A stretch of DNA of 64,000 bases from Adiantum capillus-veneris (taxonomy: Eukaryota; Streptophyta; Polypodiopsida; Polypodiales; Pteridaceae). The position numbers and the translations under genes are program-made. Positions 11,501 to 21,368 of this stretch are shown here, in pieces; position 1 is the stretch's first letter, and every line of letters starts with the position of its first letter. The notes under the pieces were generated by a model that had not been told where the DNA came from, made no database searches, and saw only the letters and a program-made list of their open reading frames with translations. Location: assembly GCA_014529385.2 (NCBI GenBank), contig CM043944.1, positions 59,967,268 through 60,031,267 of the forward strand. The letters are read 5' to 3'.

Positions 11501-11974
11501 GGTCTGCGAGAGGGGGCAGCGCGCAAAAGTGTGTGAGAGTGAGAACGAGAGGAAGTCGACCAATAAGGTTTTTTGGCCGCTCAAGCAAACTGCAGTGGGT
11601 GGGTGAGAGTCCGCATGTGTTTGTTGTGAGTTGGAAAAGCTGCAGATGTGTGCATGCCGACAGCAGATGAAAGAGAGTTTTGTAGGTGAGTTGGATGGCC
11701 ACCGGTGGGATGCAGGATGTGCCCATGATAGCAGCCCATCGTTTGCAGTAAGTGTTTGGCGGCTCTGGTTGATCGCGATGCGATTGGTGGATACATGTGT
11801 GAACGGTTCATGCATGGGAAGAGAGGCTCAAGGTAAAGGTGGCCGCCAGCTGACGAGAGAGAGCGAGTTGATTGACGCATGGATTACTCATCCACTCCCT
11901 GACGGTTGCTACTGCATGTTGCAAGGGCATCCACTGCCAAATTGGCAGCATGCATGGAGGTTGTTGGCTTGGGT

Positions 11975-12007
<33 letters not shown>

Positions 12008-12780
12008 AGGAGGTAAGCGAGTGGCCTGTCAATGCCATGCCGCAGAGGGAGGAGGTCTTTCTAGGATCGTAAGCAAAAACTATCGCGTCATGGGGCAGTC
12101 GCATCAATCTGTGCAGAGAGCTCTGATTTTGTTTTTATTTATTTATTTATTTATTTAATATACTTACTTTGAAATAAAATCAATATGGGGTAGGTTCTTA
12201 CAATGACTCTAAGCCGAGTGTGCGTCTAACCACTATCGAGCATCTCCTTGGAGTGAGACCTTATCGGATAGCTATCGAGTTCTACAACACATGTATTTCA
12301 GACAAAAATCTTTCTTCTTCATCTTCACCGGTACCTTCTTGTTTGAAAATCTACAAGGATTTCTCCCAATGCGATTCCCTTTTTTCTTTGCTTGCTCCAT
12401 ATCTACACTCCGTTCTAAGGTCAAGCATTCTTTTTCTTCTAACTTTTTCTATGAGGTCTCTCCTTAATCTAATACATCTATCGCCATTGCATACCAAACT
12501 TTTCATGTGCTAATGATTAGCGTGATGATTCATGTGGATGATATTATGGATGAAACTAGTGCTAATTAATGTATTAATTTCAACATAACTAGTCTATGCG
12601 TGAATACTATGTAAACTTTGTTCATAGTATAAAATTATCATTTCTATTATCTTATTCAGCTTTTTCTCACTAATTACAAATTAATGAAAGATTAACACTA
12701 GATTTCCATGAAAAAGATAATATAAAACAAGGACATAGAATTATAAACTTTAAAAACCAGAAGAAAACAAGAGCACTTAG
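8561..12780. other. Non-coding interior of the 5.9-kb LTR element
   Basis: About 4.2 kb without a convincing gene on either strand. It includes AT-rich tracts, G runs at 11117-11133 and 11975-12005, and a GA-rich plus-strand section (about 11150-11660). The longest frames (about 11195-11815 minus and 11631-12158 plus) owe their length to low-complexity sequence and show no domain. Confidence 0.6.
11975..12005. repeat. Poly-G tract
   Basis: Thirty-one consecutive G residues, one of three long G runs in the window (others at 1463-1499 and 11117-11133). Runs of this kind can form G-quadruplexes and are also error-prone in sequencing, so the exact length is uncertain. Confidence 0.9.
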
Positions 12781-12822
12781 CTTTTGGTTATCCCAATCTG
12801 CAATCGCTGGAACGTAGCCTCA

Positions 12823-12834
12823 GCTCTGATACCA
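12823..12834 (-). promoter_or_regulatory. Primer-binding site of the 5.9-kb element (tRNA-Met)
   Basis: Minus-strand TGGTATCAGAGC, complementary to the 3' end of plant initiator tRNA-Met apart from the added CCA context, one base inside the 5' LTR. The same 12-mer follows the 5' LTR of both Copia copies in this window (23634 and 37749). Confidence 0.9.
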
Positions 12835-12835
12835 C

Positions 12836-13308
12836 TGCTACAGACTGGAGCGCGGAGAGCCCTGCAAAATACCAGAACTAGATACTACAGACAATGAAAC
12901 ACACAAATCTGCATACCTGGCAACCATCCTTGCCAATAATCAAGCTGCACACAAGCAGAGAGAGACAAAGAGGGAGATAGAGCGAGAGAGCACGTGCAGG
13001 TGCACCTCCTAGAGCGGAGTGCTACGCCAGCACGGTGAGAGAGAAGAGAGGAGAGAAGAAGAAGACGACGTTGGGTGCAATATCCCCCCGTGCAAGAGTG
13101 AGCATTTCCCTCTTGCACGTATTTATTTATAGATTTCTTGAATGCCCAAAAATGAGTACAAACTAGCCGGCCGGTCATAAATGGCCAAAGCTCATAAAGA
13201 GCACTTGATTAATACATGAAATATATTTCTGTATGCATAAGGCTAGCTCGGTCAAGCCTTTTCCACCTGTCAGCTGCAATAATTAATAGAAATATCAATT
13301 CCATTACA
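12836..13308 (-). repeat. 5' LTR of the 5.9-kb element
   Basis: 473 bp, pairing with 7392-7864 and followed by the second TCCAC duplication at 13309-13313. A GA-rich stretch (12958-13060) and the palindromic GGCCGGCC motif are shared by both LTRs. Confidence 0.9.
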
Positions 13309-14070
13309 TCCACTACTACAGAATAGCAGCCGTAGCCCTATTCCCTTGATTTTCCTCCTGAGTTGACTCTTGAGGACTTTGTGGCTGAACAAGTGCCATT
13401 GCTTCATAACTTTCTACGCTCTGTTCTATCTTCTTTTTAAATTTTCTACTTTTTGACCTTGCAATTGCCACTTCCCCATTGTAGTTCTCTGGGCTTTCAA
13501 AGTCCAATTTCTCTTGCATCTTTGGATGTAAGCATGCCATAAACTTATCCAATTTGAAGTACTCGCCATTGGCTAGCTGCATAGCCATTGCTAACTCTGC
13601 CCAACATGCTTAGAAACGATCCAAAAACATGCTGAATTCCTCACTTACATCCTGATTTAGAGCCTTTAGCCTCGCATCCATCTCAACCGGAGATGCTTCC
13701 TTGTGAAAATCATGTAAAAATCTTGCCCTACGGCCGGCCATTCCTATCTCGGCTCAATCTTCAAAGCTTCGAACCACAATTCGGTCTTTCCGTGCATCAC
13801 CAACGGGAAGGTTTGCATCTTGCTGTCCTTGTTAGGAATTTGCAAAGACAACATGTACAACTCAAAATCTTGAAGCCATTCCTCTGGATTCTCTTCACTT
13901 GTAAAAATCAGACCATAGCTTCGAGACACCATCCTTACCAATACGGAAACCTGTATTTTTACTTTACCAACGGGAGCAATCAATGTGCTCCTCAGTGGGG
14001 GCACCAGAAGATGGAAAGGGGGAACAGGGAACACACCCAGCACACATGCAAAAATGCCTCCTATAGCTCA
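13309..14070 (-). pseudogene. Gypsy-type gag remnant, copy 4, 5' part
   Basis: The capsid part of copy 4: FTSEENPEEWLQDFELYM (about 13915-13860) and then the region matching copy 2 through MQLANGEYFKLDKFMA and SPENYNGEV (13588-13316). It breaks at the TCCAC insertion site and resumes at 7386. Stops and frame changes occur near 13740 and 13610. Beyond 14043 it carries the first 40 bp of the family spacer; homology then ends at about 14070. Confidence 0.75.
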
Positions 14071-14954
14071 GGTCATACATCCTGGACTTTTGTAGACGGT
14101 TAATATAACATTTGATTTCCTTTCTCTCTGAGTCTCTTTCCCCCCCTCAACATCACAACAGAACACCCTCCCACTCACCATGCGGCCATCAGTGGGACGT
14201 AGTGAAGTCTACGCTGCCGCAATCTTGTTTAACTATTGCTCACTGCAACACTTCTTCATCAGAGTCAGACGTAAGCAGCAGTATCAAATGTATTCTTGTT
14301 GTTGTTCTCTATTGTACTTTTGTGAGGAACCGTTTCTTCTTAGGCACTCCTAATATCCCTAGCAGTTTGTCTCAAATATGCGGTGGAGCTCCATTTGGCA
14401 TTAGCTATAGGAAATTCCTCAGGTTCTCGCTTCTAAGTAGCTGATAGATATGGTGGTAGTTAAAGAAAGTTTAGTCACATTTAAACACACTTTTAGATAT
14501 GCATGATGATCGTTTGGGAAAAGATCCATACTTTGTCAATGAGTCCTTCAATCTTACTAACTTGAATAGTGTAACTACTTCTATCAAAACATGATTGATG
14601 TGAGAAACTTTTTCTCAATTTAGCAACCTCATCATTCATATCAATAAAGATTGGTAAATCCTTTAATTTATGCTAAGCTGTAAAAATTCTATCTGACCAA
14701 ATACCCAAGCACTCCTGTTATTCAACACCCCTACTGTAAACTTGGGCTGTGACCATTTTTTGCAACTTGTATGACGATGAAACTACACAGTCATTCTATG
14801 ATTTATTTCATCAATTGATGTTATAAAAAGTCATAACCTCATATGTAGGGATTAAAATTTGTTGCACTTATAAAATGTTGAAGCTTTTCTTGATTTTTTC
14901 CTCTTCAAACAACTCATTGTTATATTTTATTAGTTGTTAATTACAATAGTACTA
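14071..14954. other. Gene-free stretch left of the hAT element
   Basis: About 0.9 kb, AT-rich toward the right. No convincing coding region; a 110-codon frame at 14112-14444 has no recognisable domain. It ends at the 8-bp target duplication of the hAT element. Confidence 0.5.
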
Positions 14955-14962
14955 GCCAACAC
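14955..14962. repeat. Left target-site duplication of the hAT element
   Basis: GCCAACAC immediately precedes the terminal CAGGGATTT. The matching 8 bp on the right (22487-22494) read GCGAACAC, 7 of 8 identical. Eight bp is the diagnostic duplication length for hAT transposons. Confidence 0.85.
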
Positions 14963-15093
14963 CAGGGATTTCAAAATGACATGATCACACTATAATTTCA
15001 GGTTAATAACAATAGAAATGCAAAATAACAAATATTATGTTAATTGACATTCATCTTTTTTGACCTGCAAGGAGACTTGGAGACCGGCTAAAG

Positions 15094-15134
15094 GCCCGCC
15101 GGGCTAAGTAGTTAACCCGCGGGGCCCGCCGGGT
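15094..15134. repeat. Subterminal GC palindromes, left end of hAT
   Basis: GCCCGCCGGGC (15094-15104) and GCCCGCCGGGT (15124-15134), 131 to 171 bp from the left end. The same motif recurs near the right end. Short subterminal repeats in hAT elements commonly bind the transposase; that role is inferred. Confidence 0.75.
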
Positions 15135-15156
15135 AAAGCCACTTCCCCGCCGTGGC

Positions 15157-15165
15157 TATATAAAG
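15157..15165 (+). promoter_or_regulatory. TATA box for the plus-strand genes of the hAT element
   Basis: TATATAAAG in a GC-rich setting, followed by a pyrimidine-rich region that would give a short leader exon. A GT splice donor (AGCG then GTAATT) follows at 15265. It lies just inside the subterminal palindromes. Prediction from sequence only. Confidence 0.6.
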
Positions 15166-15264
15166 ACGACACCGGTGCTTGTCTTTTTCACAAGAGAGGT
15201 ACATTGAAAAGTCTTCTTCACCAAACTTTCTGGCAGCTTTCCACATTCTCAAAGCAGTGTAGCG

Positions 15265-16661
15265 GTAATTTTTTAATCCCTTCCTTATTTTATTGATGTT
15301 TTTTTGAGTTTTTAATGTTAAAACTCAAAGGTATAAATTTCTTTTATCAAATCATCGTACGTGGATGCACTGGCATATGGTTGCAATTGCGGCTAGGTGT
15401 GTCATTGCAAAAGCGTACGATGATTATGTTTTATATTGCTCCCAGTCATTCATGCTTCGGCACATGGTTGCAATTGCGACTAGGTGTGTTGCTGCTAGAT
15501 TGACGATAGCATCTGTTTGAAAGAAGTCACCGTGCGTGGATGCACTGGCACATGGTTGCAATTGCGGCTAGGTGTGTCATTGCAAAAGCGTAGGGTGACT
15601 ATGTTTTATGTTGCTCCCAGTCATTCATGCTTCGGCACATGGTTGCAAATGCAACTAGGTGTGTTGCTGCTAGAATGACAGGAGCATCTGTTAGAAAGAA
15701 ATCACCGTGCGTGGATGCACTGGCACATGGTTGCAATTGCGGCTAGGTGTGTCATTGCAAAAACGCAAGATGACTATGTTTTATGTTGCTTCCCGTCATT
15801 CATGCTTCGACACATGGTTGCAATTGTGACTAGGTGTGTTGCTGCTAGAATGATGGTAGCATCTAATGCATGAATGTGTGCTCAAATAATTTCATAATGT
15901 TTCATATACTTGAATCTTGAAAGAAGACATCGTGCGTGGATGCATTGGCACATGGTTGCAATTGCGACTAGGTGTGTCATTGCAAAAGCGTAGGATGACT
16001 ATGTTTTATGTTGCTCCTAGTCATTCATGCTTCGGCACATGGTTGCAATTGCGACTAGGTGTGTTGCTGCTAGATTGACGGTAGCTTCTCTTTGAAAGAA
16101 GTCACCGTGTGTGGATGCACTGGCACATGGTTGCAATTGCGGCTAGGTGTGTCATTGCAAAAGCGTAGGGTGACTACGTTTTATGTTGCTCCCAGTCATT
16201 CATGCTTCGGCACATGGTTGCAATTGCGACTAGGTGTGTTGCTACTAGAATGACAGGAGCATCTGTTTGAAAGAACTCACCGTGCGTGGATGCACTGGCA
16301 CATGGTTGCAATTGCGGCTAGGTGTGTCATTGCAAAAGCGTAGGGTGACTATGTTTTATGTTGCTCCCAGTCATTCATGCACTGGCACATGGTTGCAATT
16401 GCGGCTAGGTGTGTCATTGCAAAAGCGTAGGGTGACTATGTTTTATGTTGCTCCCAGTCATTCATGCTTCGGCACATGGTTGCAATTGCGACTAGGTGTG
16501 TTGCTGCTAGAATGACAGGAGCATCTGTTTGTAAGTTGTTGTACGGTGAGGCATACTGCACTTTTTCTATACTACACTTTTTTTTTCACGTGGAAAAGAT
16601 CCAAATGGAGTGGCACATAGTTATATTTCACAATGTGTTGTTTGCAATAATACCATTGCAG
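15265..16661 (+). other. Predicted 5' leader intron of the first hAT-borne gene
   Basis: Donor GTAATT at 15265 and acceptor ACCATTGCAG ending at 16661, five bases before the ATG at 16667. It would remove the whole tandem array from the mRNA. The transposase gene at the other end has a matching acceptor (TATTGCAG then GCA) just before its own ATG. Inferred from splice-site sequence. Confidence 0.5.
15352..16530. repeat. Tandem array near the left end of hAT (about 176-bp unit, 88-bp half-units)
   Basis: Thirteen copies of a core GGCACATGGTTGCAATTGCG followed by GCTAGGTGTGT or ACTAGGTGTGT. They are arranged as pairs that make a unit of about 176 bp (unit starts near 15357, 15533, 15710, 15935, 16111 and 16285, then an extra half). 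The core includes the palindrome GCAATTGC. Neighbouring units are highly similar, which points to recent expansion. An 82-codon frame through 16267-16515 is a by-product of the repeat. Confidence 0.9.
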
Positions 16662-16666
16662 GCAAA

Positions 16667-17434
16667 ATGGATCCTTCTGCTACTTCAGTGATAGAGTTCA
16701 AAAAGAAAATTAGACAATTGTTGATTACAATCGTCAGTGCACTAGATCCCGACGATATAGCGCAGATTGTTGCAGATGAGTCTAGATTGCAATCATTATA
16801 TAGTGAGATTGCCTGCAAAATTTTGTTGTTATATCCAGACAAAACAACCGAATCAATAATCTCATTACTGAGCAGTTGGGTGGGCAATTTGCCCAAGGTG
16901 GCCTCTGATTTGAAAGAGGAATGCCCTCAAGAAGTAGACAAGGGTAAGCTAGAGCATTGGAACGCGAGATGGAGAGCTGAAAAGGAGAGGTCAAGGCGAG
17001 CATCCCACATAGACACACAGTTTGGCCTAAGCAAGAAAATGCGAATGGCTATCACGAGAGTTATGGGGAGCAGCCAAGTTGGAGAACCGTTTATTGAGGA
17101 GGCTGCCATTGAGGGAACATCGGGTGCTATTGCTTCTGCCAGTCACCTGGAGAGCAGTATATACAATTCTGAATGTAGTATGACTTTGGGCATTCCAAAT
17201 AAGTCTGACTACTACAACACAGATTGGTTCAAACATAAGGTTTCAGTGGAGGTACAAGCCATATCTAGGATTGTTGTGGAAGGTTGGGTGAGGAAGAAAT
17301 CCACAGACAGAAAGACCTTGGCACTTTTGGACGAAGAATTAGAAAGATTTGAAGCCCAGCCAGAACGATGCTTACGCCCTCCCTCTGAAATGAGTGTAGC
17401 TTTTTTTTTATGGATATATGATGTACTTTATTAA
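16667..17434 (+). CDS. hAT-borne gene 1: unrecognised helical protein, 255 aa
   Basis: I do not recognise this protein. The start is the ATG in the good context GCAAAATGG right after a predicted splice acceptor; the frame stays open a little upstream but without a better start. Residues 1-90 look helical and fairly hydrophobic (FKKKIRQLLITIVSALDPDD, then CKILLLYP). Residues 100-135 are highly charged (WNARWRAEKERSRR), a plausible nucleic-acid or protein contact region. Residues 195-245 form another predicted helical block with WFKHKVSVEVQA and LLDEELERFEAQ. A possible polyadenylation signal AATAAA follows at 17513. There are no transposase residues and no zinc motif. It lies inside the hAT element and points toward the RING gene, so it may share a promoter or be co-mobilised cargo. 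Exon structure beyond this frame is unknown. Confidence 0.6.
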   Translation: MDPSATSVIEFKKKIRQLLITIVSALDPDDIAQIVADESRLQSLYSEIACKILLLYPDKTTESIISLLSSWVGNLPKVASDLKEECPQEVDKGKLEHWNARWRAEKERSRRASHIDTQFGLSKKMRMAITRVMGSSQVGEPFIEEAAIEGTSGAIASASHLESSIYNSECSMTLGIPNKSDYYNTDWFKHKVSVEVQAISRIVVEGWVRKKSTDRKTLALLDEELERFEAQPERCLRPPSEMSVAFFLWIYDVLY

Positions 17435-17816
17435 GCAGGGTTTTCTGAGACTTGTGACTTATAAAAGCACTTTTAAAAATTGGGTTTTATGCGCAATGGA
17501 TGATGTATGAGTAATAAAAACACTTTGTTATATCTCAATAGACAACAAATTTTCTATGAGTTTTGTTTTTTCTCTTAAGTTTCAAGCAATAAGCCACGTG
17601 GAGTCACTGATTGTCATTCATTGATTTAAAAAATGGTGGTTACTCTTATATCAATTGATTGTCGTAAGATGGTGGTTATTCTAATATCAATTGATTGACA
17701 TAAAATGGTGGTTAAAATTATAGCAATTGATTGTCGTAAAATGGTGGTTACTCTTATAGCAATTGATTATCATTAAGTTTGTATGCCGTAACTGAAGTAT
17801 AGTGTTTAATCACGAT
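17435..17816. other. Spacer between the two plus-strand hAT genes, with short repeats
   Basis: It contains AATAAA (17513-17518) and about four degenerate copies of a unit near 39 bp at 17620-17775, with the core AAATGGTGGTTA and CAATTGATTGTC. The spacer could hold the terminator of gene 1 and the promoter of gene 2. No coding region is seen. Confidence 0.55.
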
Positions 17817-18773
17817 ATGGATAATGATAATCAAAGGGCTAAGCGCGCTTTTGAGCGTCTCAGATCCATGTGTCAAGGCGGTGGAGTGAACGACACCGCT
17901 CGAATTGCTGCTCGTTGCTCCCAGTGGGCCAACCCGGTGGGTACACAATGGAAAGAGGTGAACACTAGGATTGACCGAGAAATGGTGAAATCCATATGGC
18001 TAGGCATTGCAGATGACAACATCAAGAAAGGCCGACTCAAGCTATCACAATGCATTAATGCAGACATACGAGACAATGGAGAGAACATATATCTCGATGT
18101 TATGGGTCATCCTATGCATCATATGGATTGTCCATTGTGGTTTGCCAAGATGTTATACATGCATTATGTCTTGGGTGAAGCAGTGGACTTTAGCTCAAGG
18201 ACACCTCACATGACGGTTGAGGACATTCGCAGTACTGCAATCACCGTCACACGACAAGAGATATCATTGGCACTAGAAGGTGCATCAATGGAAGTGCATC
18301 AAGTTAAGGAGGAGCTTCAAACTCAACTCAGGCAAGCATCACAAGCTACACAAGGCTCTCATGCAGAAGAAACCCTAAATAGAGACTTGCAAAGAGAGGT
18401 GAAGGTGCTATCTCGCCACGTAAAAGAGTTAGAGGTGACTATAAAAAAACAAAATGCTGCCACATTGATTGAGCACCCAACATCTATTGAGGCCCCTCCA
18501 GCTTCTGGTGAGCACGGTGGTCATTGCCCCATATGTAGATCATTCTTTCATGAGTGGTGTGGTCACTTCAGCTTGCCATGCGGACATATGTATCATATAT
18601 CATGCTTGATGCAAAGCATGATGAATAAATTTCATTGTGCTATATGTGAGTTTGAGATATCCAAAAAGCTATATGCAATGTTTAAAATGTCCGAAGACTA
18701 TAATAAGCTTAAATGTCAGTGTGAACAGGAGAATGAAGATATTCTCACAAATATTTCACTATCACTTGGATAG
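17817..18773 (+). CDS. hAT-borne gene 2: coiled-coil RING-H2 finger protein, 318 aa
   Basis: The start is the first ATG (GATATGGATAATG); the frame opens 15 bases earlier at a GTG. Residues 1-145 are an unrecognised region with conserved-looking aromatic and His-rich stretches (VMGHPMHHMDCPLWFAKM). Residues about 160-220 have heptad-like charged and leucine spacing typical of a coiled coil (LQREVKVLSRHVKELEV). Residues 237-277 fit RING-H2 spacing exactly: C-x2-C-x14-C-x-H-x2-H-x2-C-x10-C-x2-C (HCPICRSF ... PCGHMYHISC ... HCAICEF; bases 18525-18647). RING-H2 domains usually act as ubiquitin ligases, so a role in ubiquitin transfer or in assembling a complex with the transposase or host chromatin factors is possible but inferred. 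The frame is intact although the neighbouring transposase is broken. Confidence 0.75.
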   Translation: MDNDNQRAKRAFERLRSMCQGGGVNDTARIAARCSQWANPVGTQWKEVNTRIDREMVKSIWLGIADDNIKKGRLKLSQCINADIRDNGENIYLDVMGHPMHHMDCPLWFAKMLYMHYVLGEAVDFSSRTPHMTVEDIRSTAITVTRQEISLALEGASMEVHQVKEELQTQLRQASQATQGSHAEETLNRDLQREVKVLSRHVKELEVTIKKQNAATLIEHPTSIEAPPASGEHGGHCPICRSFFHEWCGHFSLPCGHMYHISCLMQSMMNKFHCAICEFEISKKLYAMFKMSEDYNKLKCQCEQENEDILTNISLSLG

Positions 18774-19060
18774 TTTTTGTAACATTTGATAACATTGACT
18801 CGTTGTCTTGCGAGAATTTATTAGTGAATTGTGAATTGTCTTCTCTTCAACTTCAATTATGATATGTGATAATGCAACGATTTGTTAGGGCTTTGTATAT
18901 TATGAAGCTTTAATAGTGATTTGTGGCCTTGTAAAGGTTTTTAAGGGCTTCGTTTATTATTAAGCAAATGTCTAAACCTTAAACTAAATATAAAAAAAAG
19001 CTTATAAGATAAACAGTTTCTGAACTTAAGCAGAAGTCACTCAATGGATTCGATAATCTA
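18774..19060. other. Convergent 3' region between RING gene and transposase
   Basis: AT-rich, about 290 bp, between the stops of the convergent genes. It probably holds both 3' ends; no other feature is seen. Confidence 0.5.
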
Positions 19061-21355
19061 TTAATTAAACCACCGTCGCTTGCTGCGACGGGTCAAAGTT
19101 GGTTCAATTTCCAAATTCTCTTCGATCTCTTCTAAAGTACATGTAGTTTCTACTTCATGAGATTCCCCTTGCAGCTCACTGTCTTCGTCCACCTCATCAT
19201 TGGTTACATCATAAGTCCAGCGCAGCATCTCCTCTTTGTAGTTCTCAGCTTGCACTCTTGCCAATAGCCGATGGTTGCAGTACATATACACCAATTTTTC
19301 AGCTCTTGAATTTAGAAGGCAGTTTCTGATGGTGGAATGTACATATTTATATGTACTCTAGTTTCTCTCAGAACTTGAATTGGATGCACATTGGGCTAGG
19401 ATTCTAACAGCTAGGCATTTAAGGGTGGGTGCACTACCACCATTCATCATCCACCACTTCCACGCTGGTTGCTCCGTGGCAAGTTTCTGCATAAATTCTG
19501 TACCAAACTTACCCTCTTTGAGTTTAAACTTCGTAAGATCAGTAACAGCTAATGCATGCTCATCAGGATCATCATAAAACCTGCCCATCACATCATAAAA
19601 GTCTTCCAACACCTCCTCATCAAGTTTGTCTATTTCCATTGCCCAATACTCTGGATCCAATAAGAAAGCTATGCTGTGTAGTGGACTATGTGCTCCAACC
19701 CATCGACCATGCACATACTTTCTCAAAATTTCTCTTCTCTTTTGAGTGAATGGTGTCTTCCAAGGCTTCACAATTGGCTCCTGGGGCTCCTGTGGATTTG
19801 CAAGACTTTCTTGAACAGTCCACCAAGCCATCCACACCTTACCTATGTTAGGCAAGGCAGAATCCAGTTGGCGTAATGCGAGCATAATGGGCATCATGAC
19901 ATTGTGCACATCCACCACATCATCCCAGAAGTGGCGATCAGCTAGTAGATCTCTGATCACCCCTATTTTGCTTTTTATCTTCTCCCTTTGACCAGCCTCC
20001 CATTCTAAAAAAGTGACACAAACAAATGTCTCCATCACAGCATTCTTATTTTTTATTAGTGATTCTACCGTATAGTAGTTGGTGCAAAATCTAGTTTCGC
20101 ACGGCAGTTTTAACATAGTAGACATCCTCTGACGGTACATGTCAAGAACCCTCTGACGCTTCAAAACAAACTTGACTATTAAGCGAGCATTGTCTACTAT
20201 CCATTTGAAGCACTCTGTGTCCTCCCTCTTGTACCAATCTTGCAATACCAAGTTCAAGCTGTGTGTACTGCAACCAGCACTATATAGGTGAGAGAAGCGA
20301 CTTTCAAGTATTCTACCTGCAGCCCTGCAATTTTTGGCATTGTCCATGATTACTTGGACAACATTTTCTTTTCCAAGTTCCTCAACTTCATCGCCAATGA
20401 TGTCAGCTATAAAACTGCCAAACTTTATTTGACCAGAGCTATCCACAGCTTTGATAAAACATTCACCACGAGGACATACAAGCATGATGTTGATCAATGG
20501 CCGCCTTTGAACGTTGGACCAACCATCACTAACTATGGTGTATCCAGATTGTTCTGTTGCATTCAATATTACCCTTTGAATATCCTGTTGTGTGCTTGTG
20601 TAACATTTATCCAACAGTTGGTTTCTCATATGGTGATATGTTGGAGGGGTAAATCTAGCACCATACTCCCCAATGCGTTTCCAAGCTGACTTCCATGCAT
20701 CACGGGTGACAATGGCCAATGATCCCCCAGTGAAATAGATGGCTTTAGCTAGTGCAAGTTGTGCTTCTTCTAAGGCAAGTGTTTTGAAGCTCGTCTGTAA
20801 GCTAACCTGTCTAATTTTTTATGAACCTACCTGAAAGTCAGGAGATCCATGGTTTGGAGGAGTACTTCCATCGATATGAGAAGTTGGTTCCCTACTTTGA
20901 GTGCTTCCATTGGTGGGCGTTACACCCAATGATCCCTCATACTGGTTTGATCTTATTGATACGGGGGTGTGATGGTCGAAAGTAGAGAGTTTTGATCTTT
21001 TTCTCGTGGAAACTAGCTTACCAATTAAAGCTTTTAAGCGCATAGCTGCTTCTTCTGCACCTAAGACCTTGCACTTTCCTCCTTGAATTCTGGTATTTCC
21101 ACCTAGCAAATGATCCCTTATTCTTGGTGCTCCTCCAGATTTCTCTTCGCCACAAAAGTTACATTTCCAATCTTGATACTTATTTAAATTTGTGGCAAAA
21201 TTCCACTCGGGTCCTGGACTTTTTCCACCTGCCTTTCGCTTGCCCTGCGAAGTGGTGCCCTACGAAGCAGGACCTGGCATCGAGGTAGGAGGTCTCCTCA
21301 AGGAAGCCAAGCTTGGGACACCAACACCACCGCTGACATTCCCGGTGGAAGACAT
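19061..21355 (-). pseudogene. hAT transposase (BED finger, DUF659-type core, hAT dimerisation region), two in-frame TAG codons
   Basis: The best start is the ATG at 21355, just after a predicted acceptor (TATTGCAG). Codon 32 is TAG (21262-21260). A BED-type zinc finger follows (WKCNFCGEE, then RIRDHLLGG and KC: C-x2-C-x13-H-x12-C, codons 65-95). The core (20813-19361) has the DUF659-like region with GYTIVSDGWSN, VIMDNAKNC and GCSTHSLNLVLQDW, and ends in the hAT dimerisation motif CASNSSSERN. Next comes a second TAG (19360-19358) where the family normally has Trp. The frame then continues with STYKYVHSTIRN and MYCNHRLLARVQ to a stop at 19061. A frame change or very short intron lies near 20810-20830. 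Apart from these breaks the protein is well preserved, so inactivation looks recent. It acts in the nucleus, cutting at the element ends. Confidence 0.85.
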
Positions 21356-21368
21356 ACTTATTGGATGC

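Larger units (their letters stand above)
7392..13308 (-). mobile_element. Complete non-coding LTR retrotransposon (LARD-like), 5.9 kb
   Basis: It has direct 473-bp LTRs at 7392-7864 and 12836-13308 with ends TG...CA, and a 5-bp target duplication TCCAC on both sides. A primer-binding site complementary to initiator tRNA-Met lies one base inside the right LTR (TGGTATCAGAGC on the minus strand, 12834-12823). A purine-rich tract lies inside the left LTR (minus strand, 7878-7865, ending GGAGAGGT). The primer site sets the orientation as minus. The interior of about 5 kb has no gag, protease, integrase or reverse transcriptase that I can see on either strand. Large derivatives of this type depend on proteins from other elements. 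Several LTR differences are visible (for example near 12931 and 13063), so the insertion is not brand new. It landed inside gag-protease copy 4. Confidence 0.9.

Noticed and set aside
11195-11815. 206-codon minus-strand frame in the 5.9-kb element
   Set aside because: Low-complexity Ser/His/Leu composition driven by GA-rich sequence, no domain, no good start.
12823-12834. Start of a tRNA gene
   Set aside because: It is only the 12-bp primer-binding site beside an LTR.
16267-16515. 82-codon frame with repeated GTWLQLRLGVSL
   Set aside because: It follows the 88/176-bp tandem array exactly, lies in a predicted intron and breaks in the neighbouring units.
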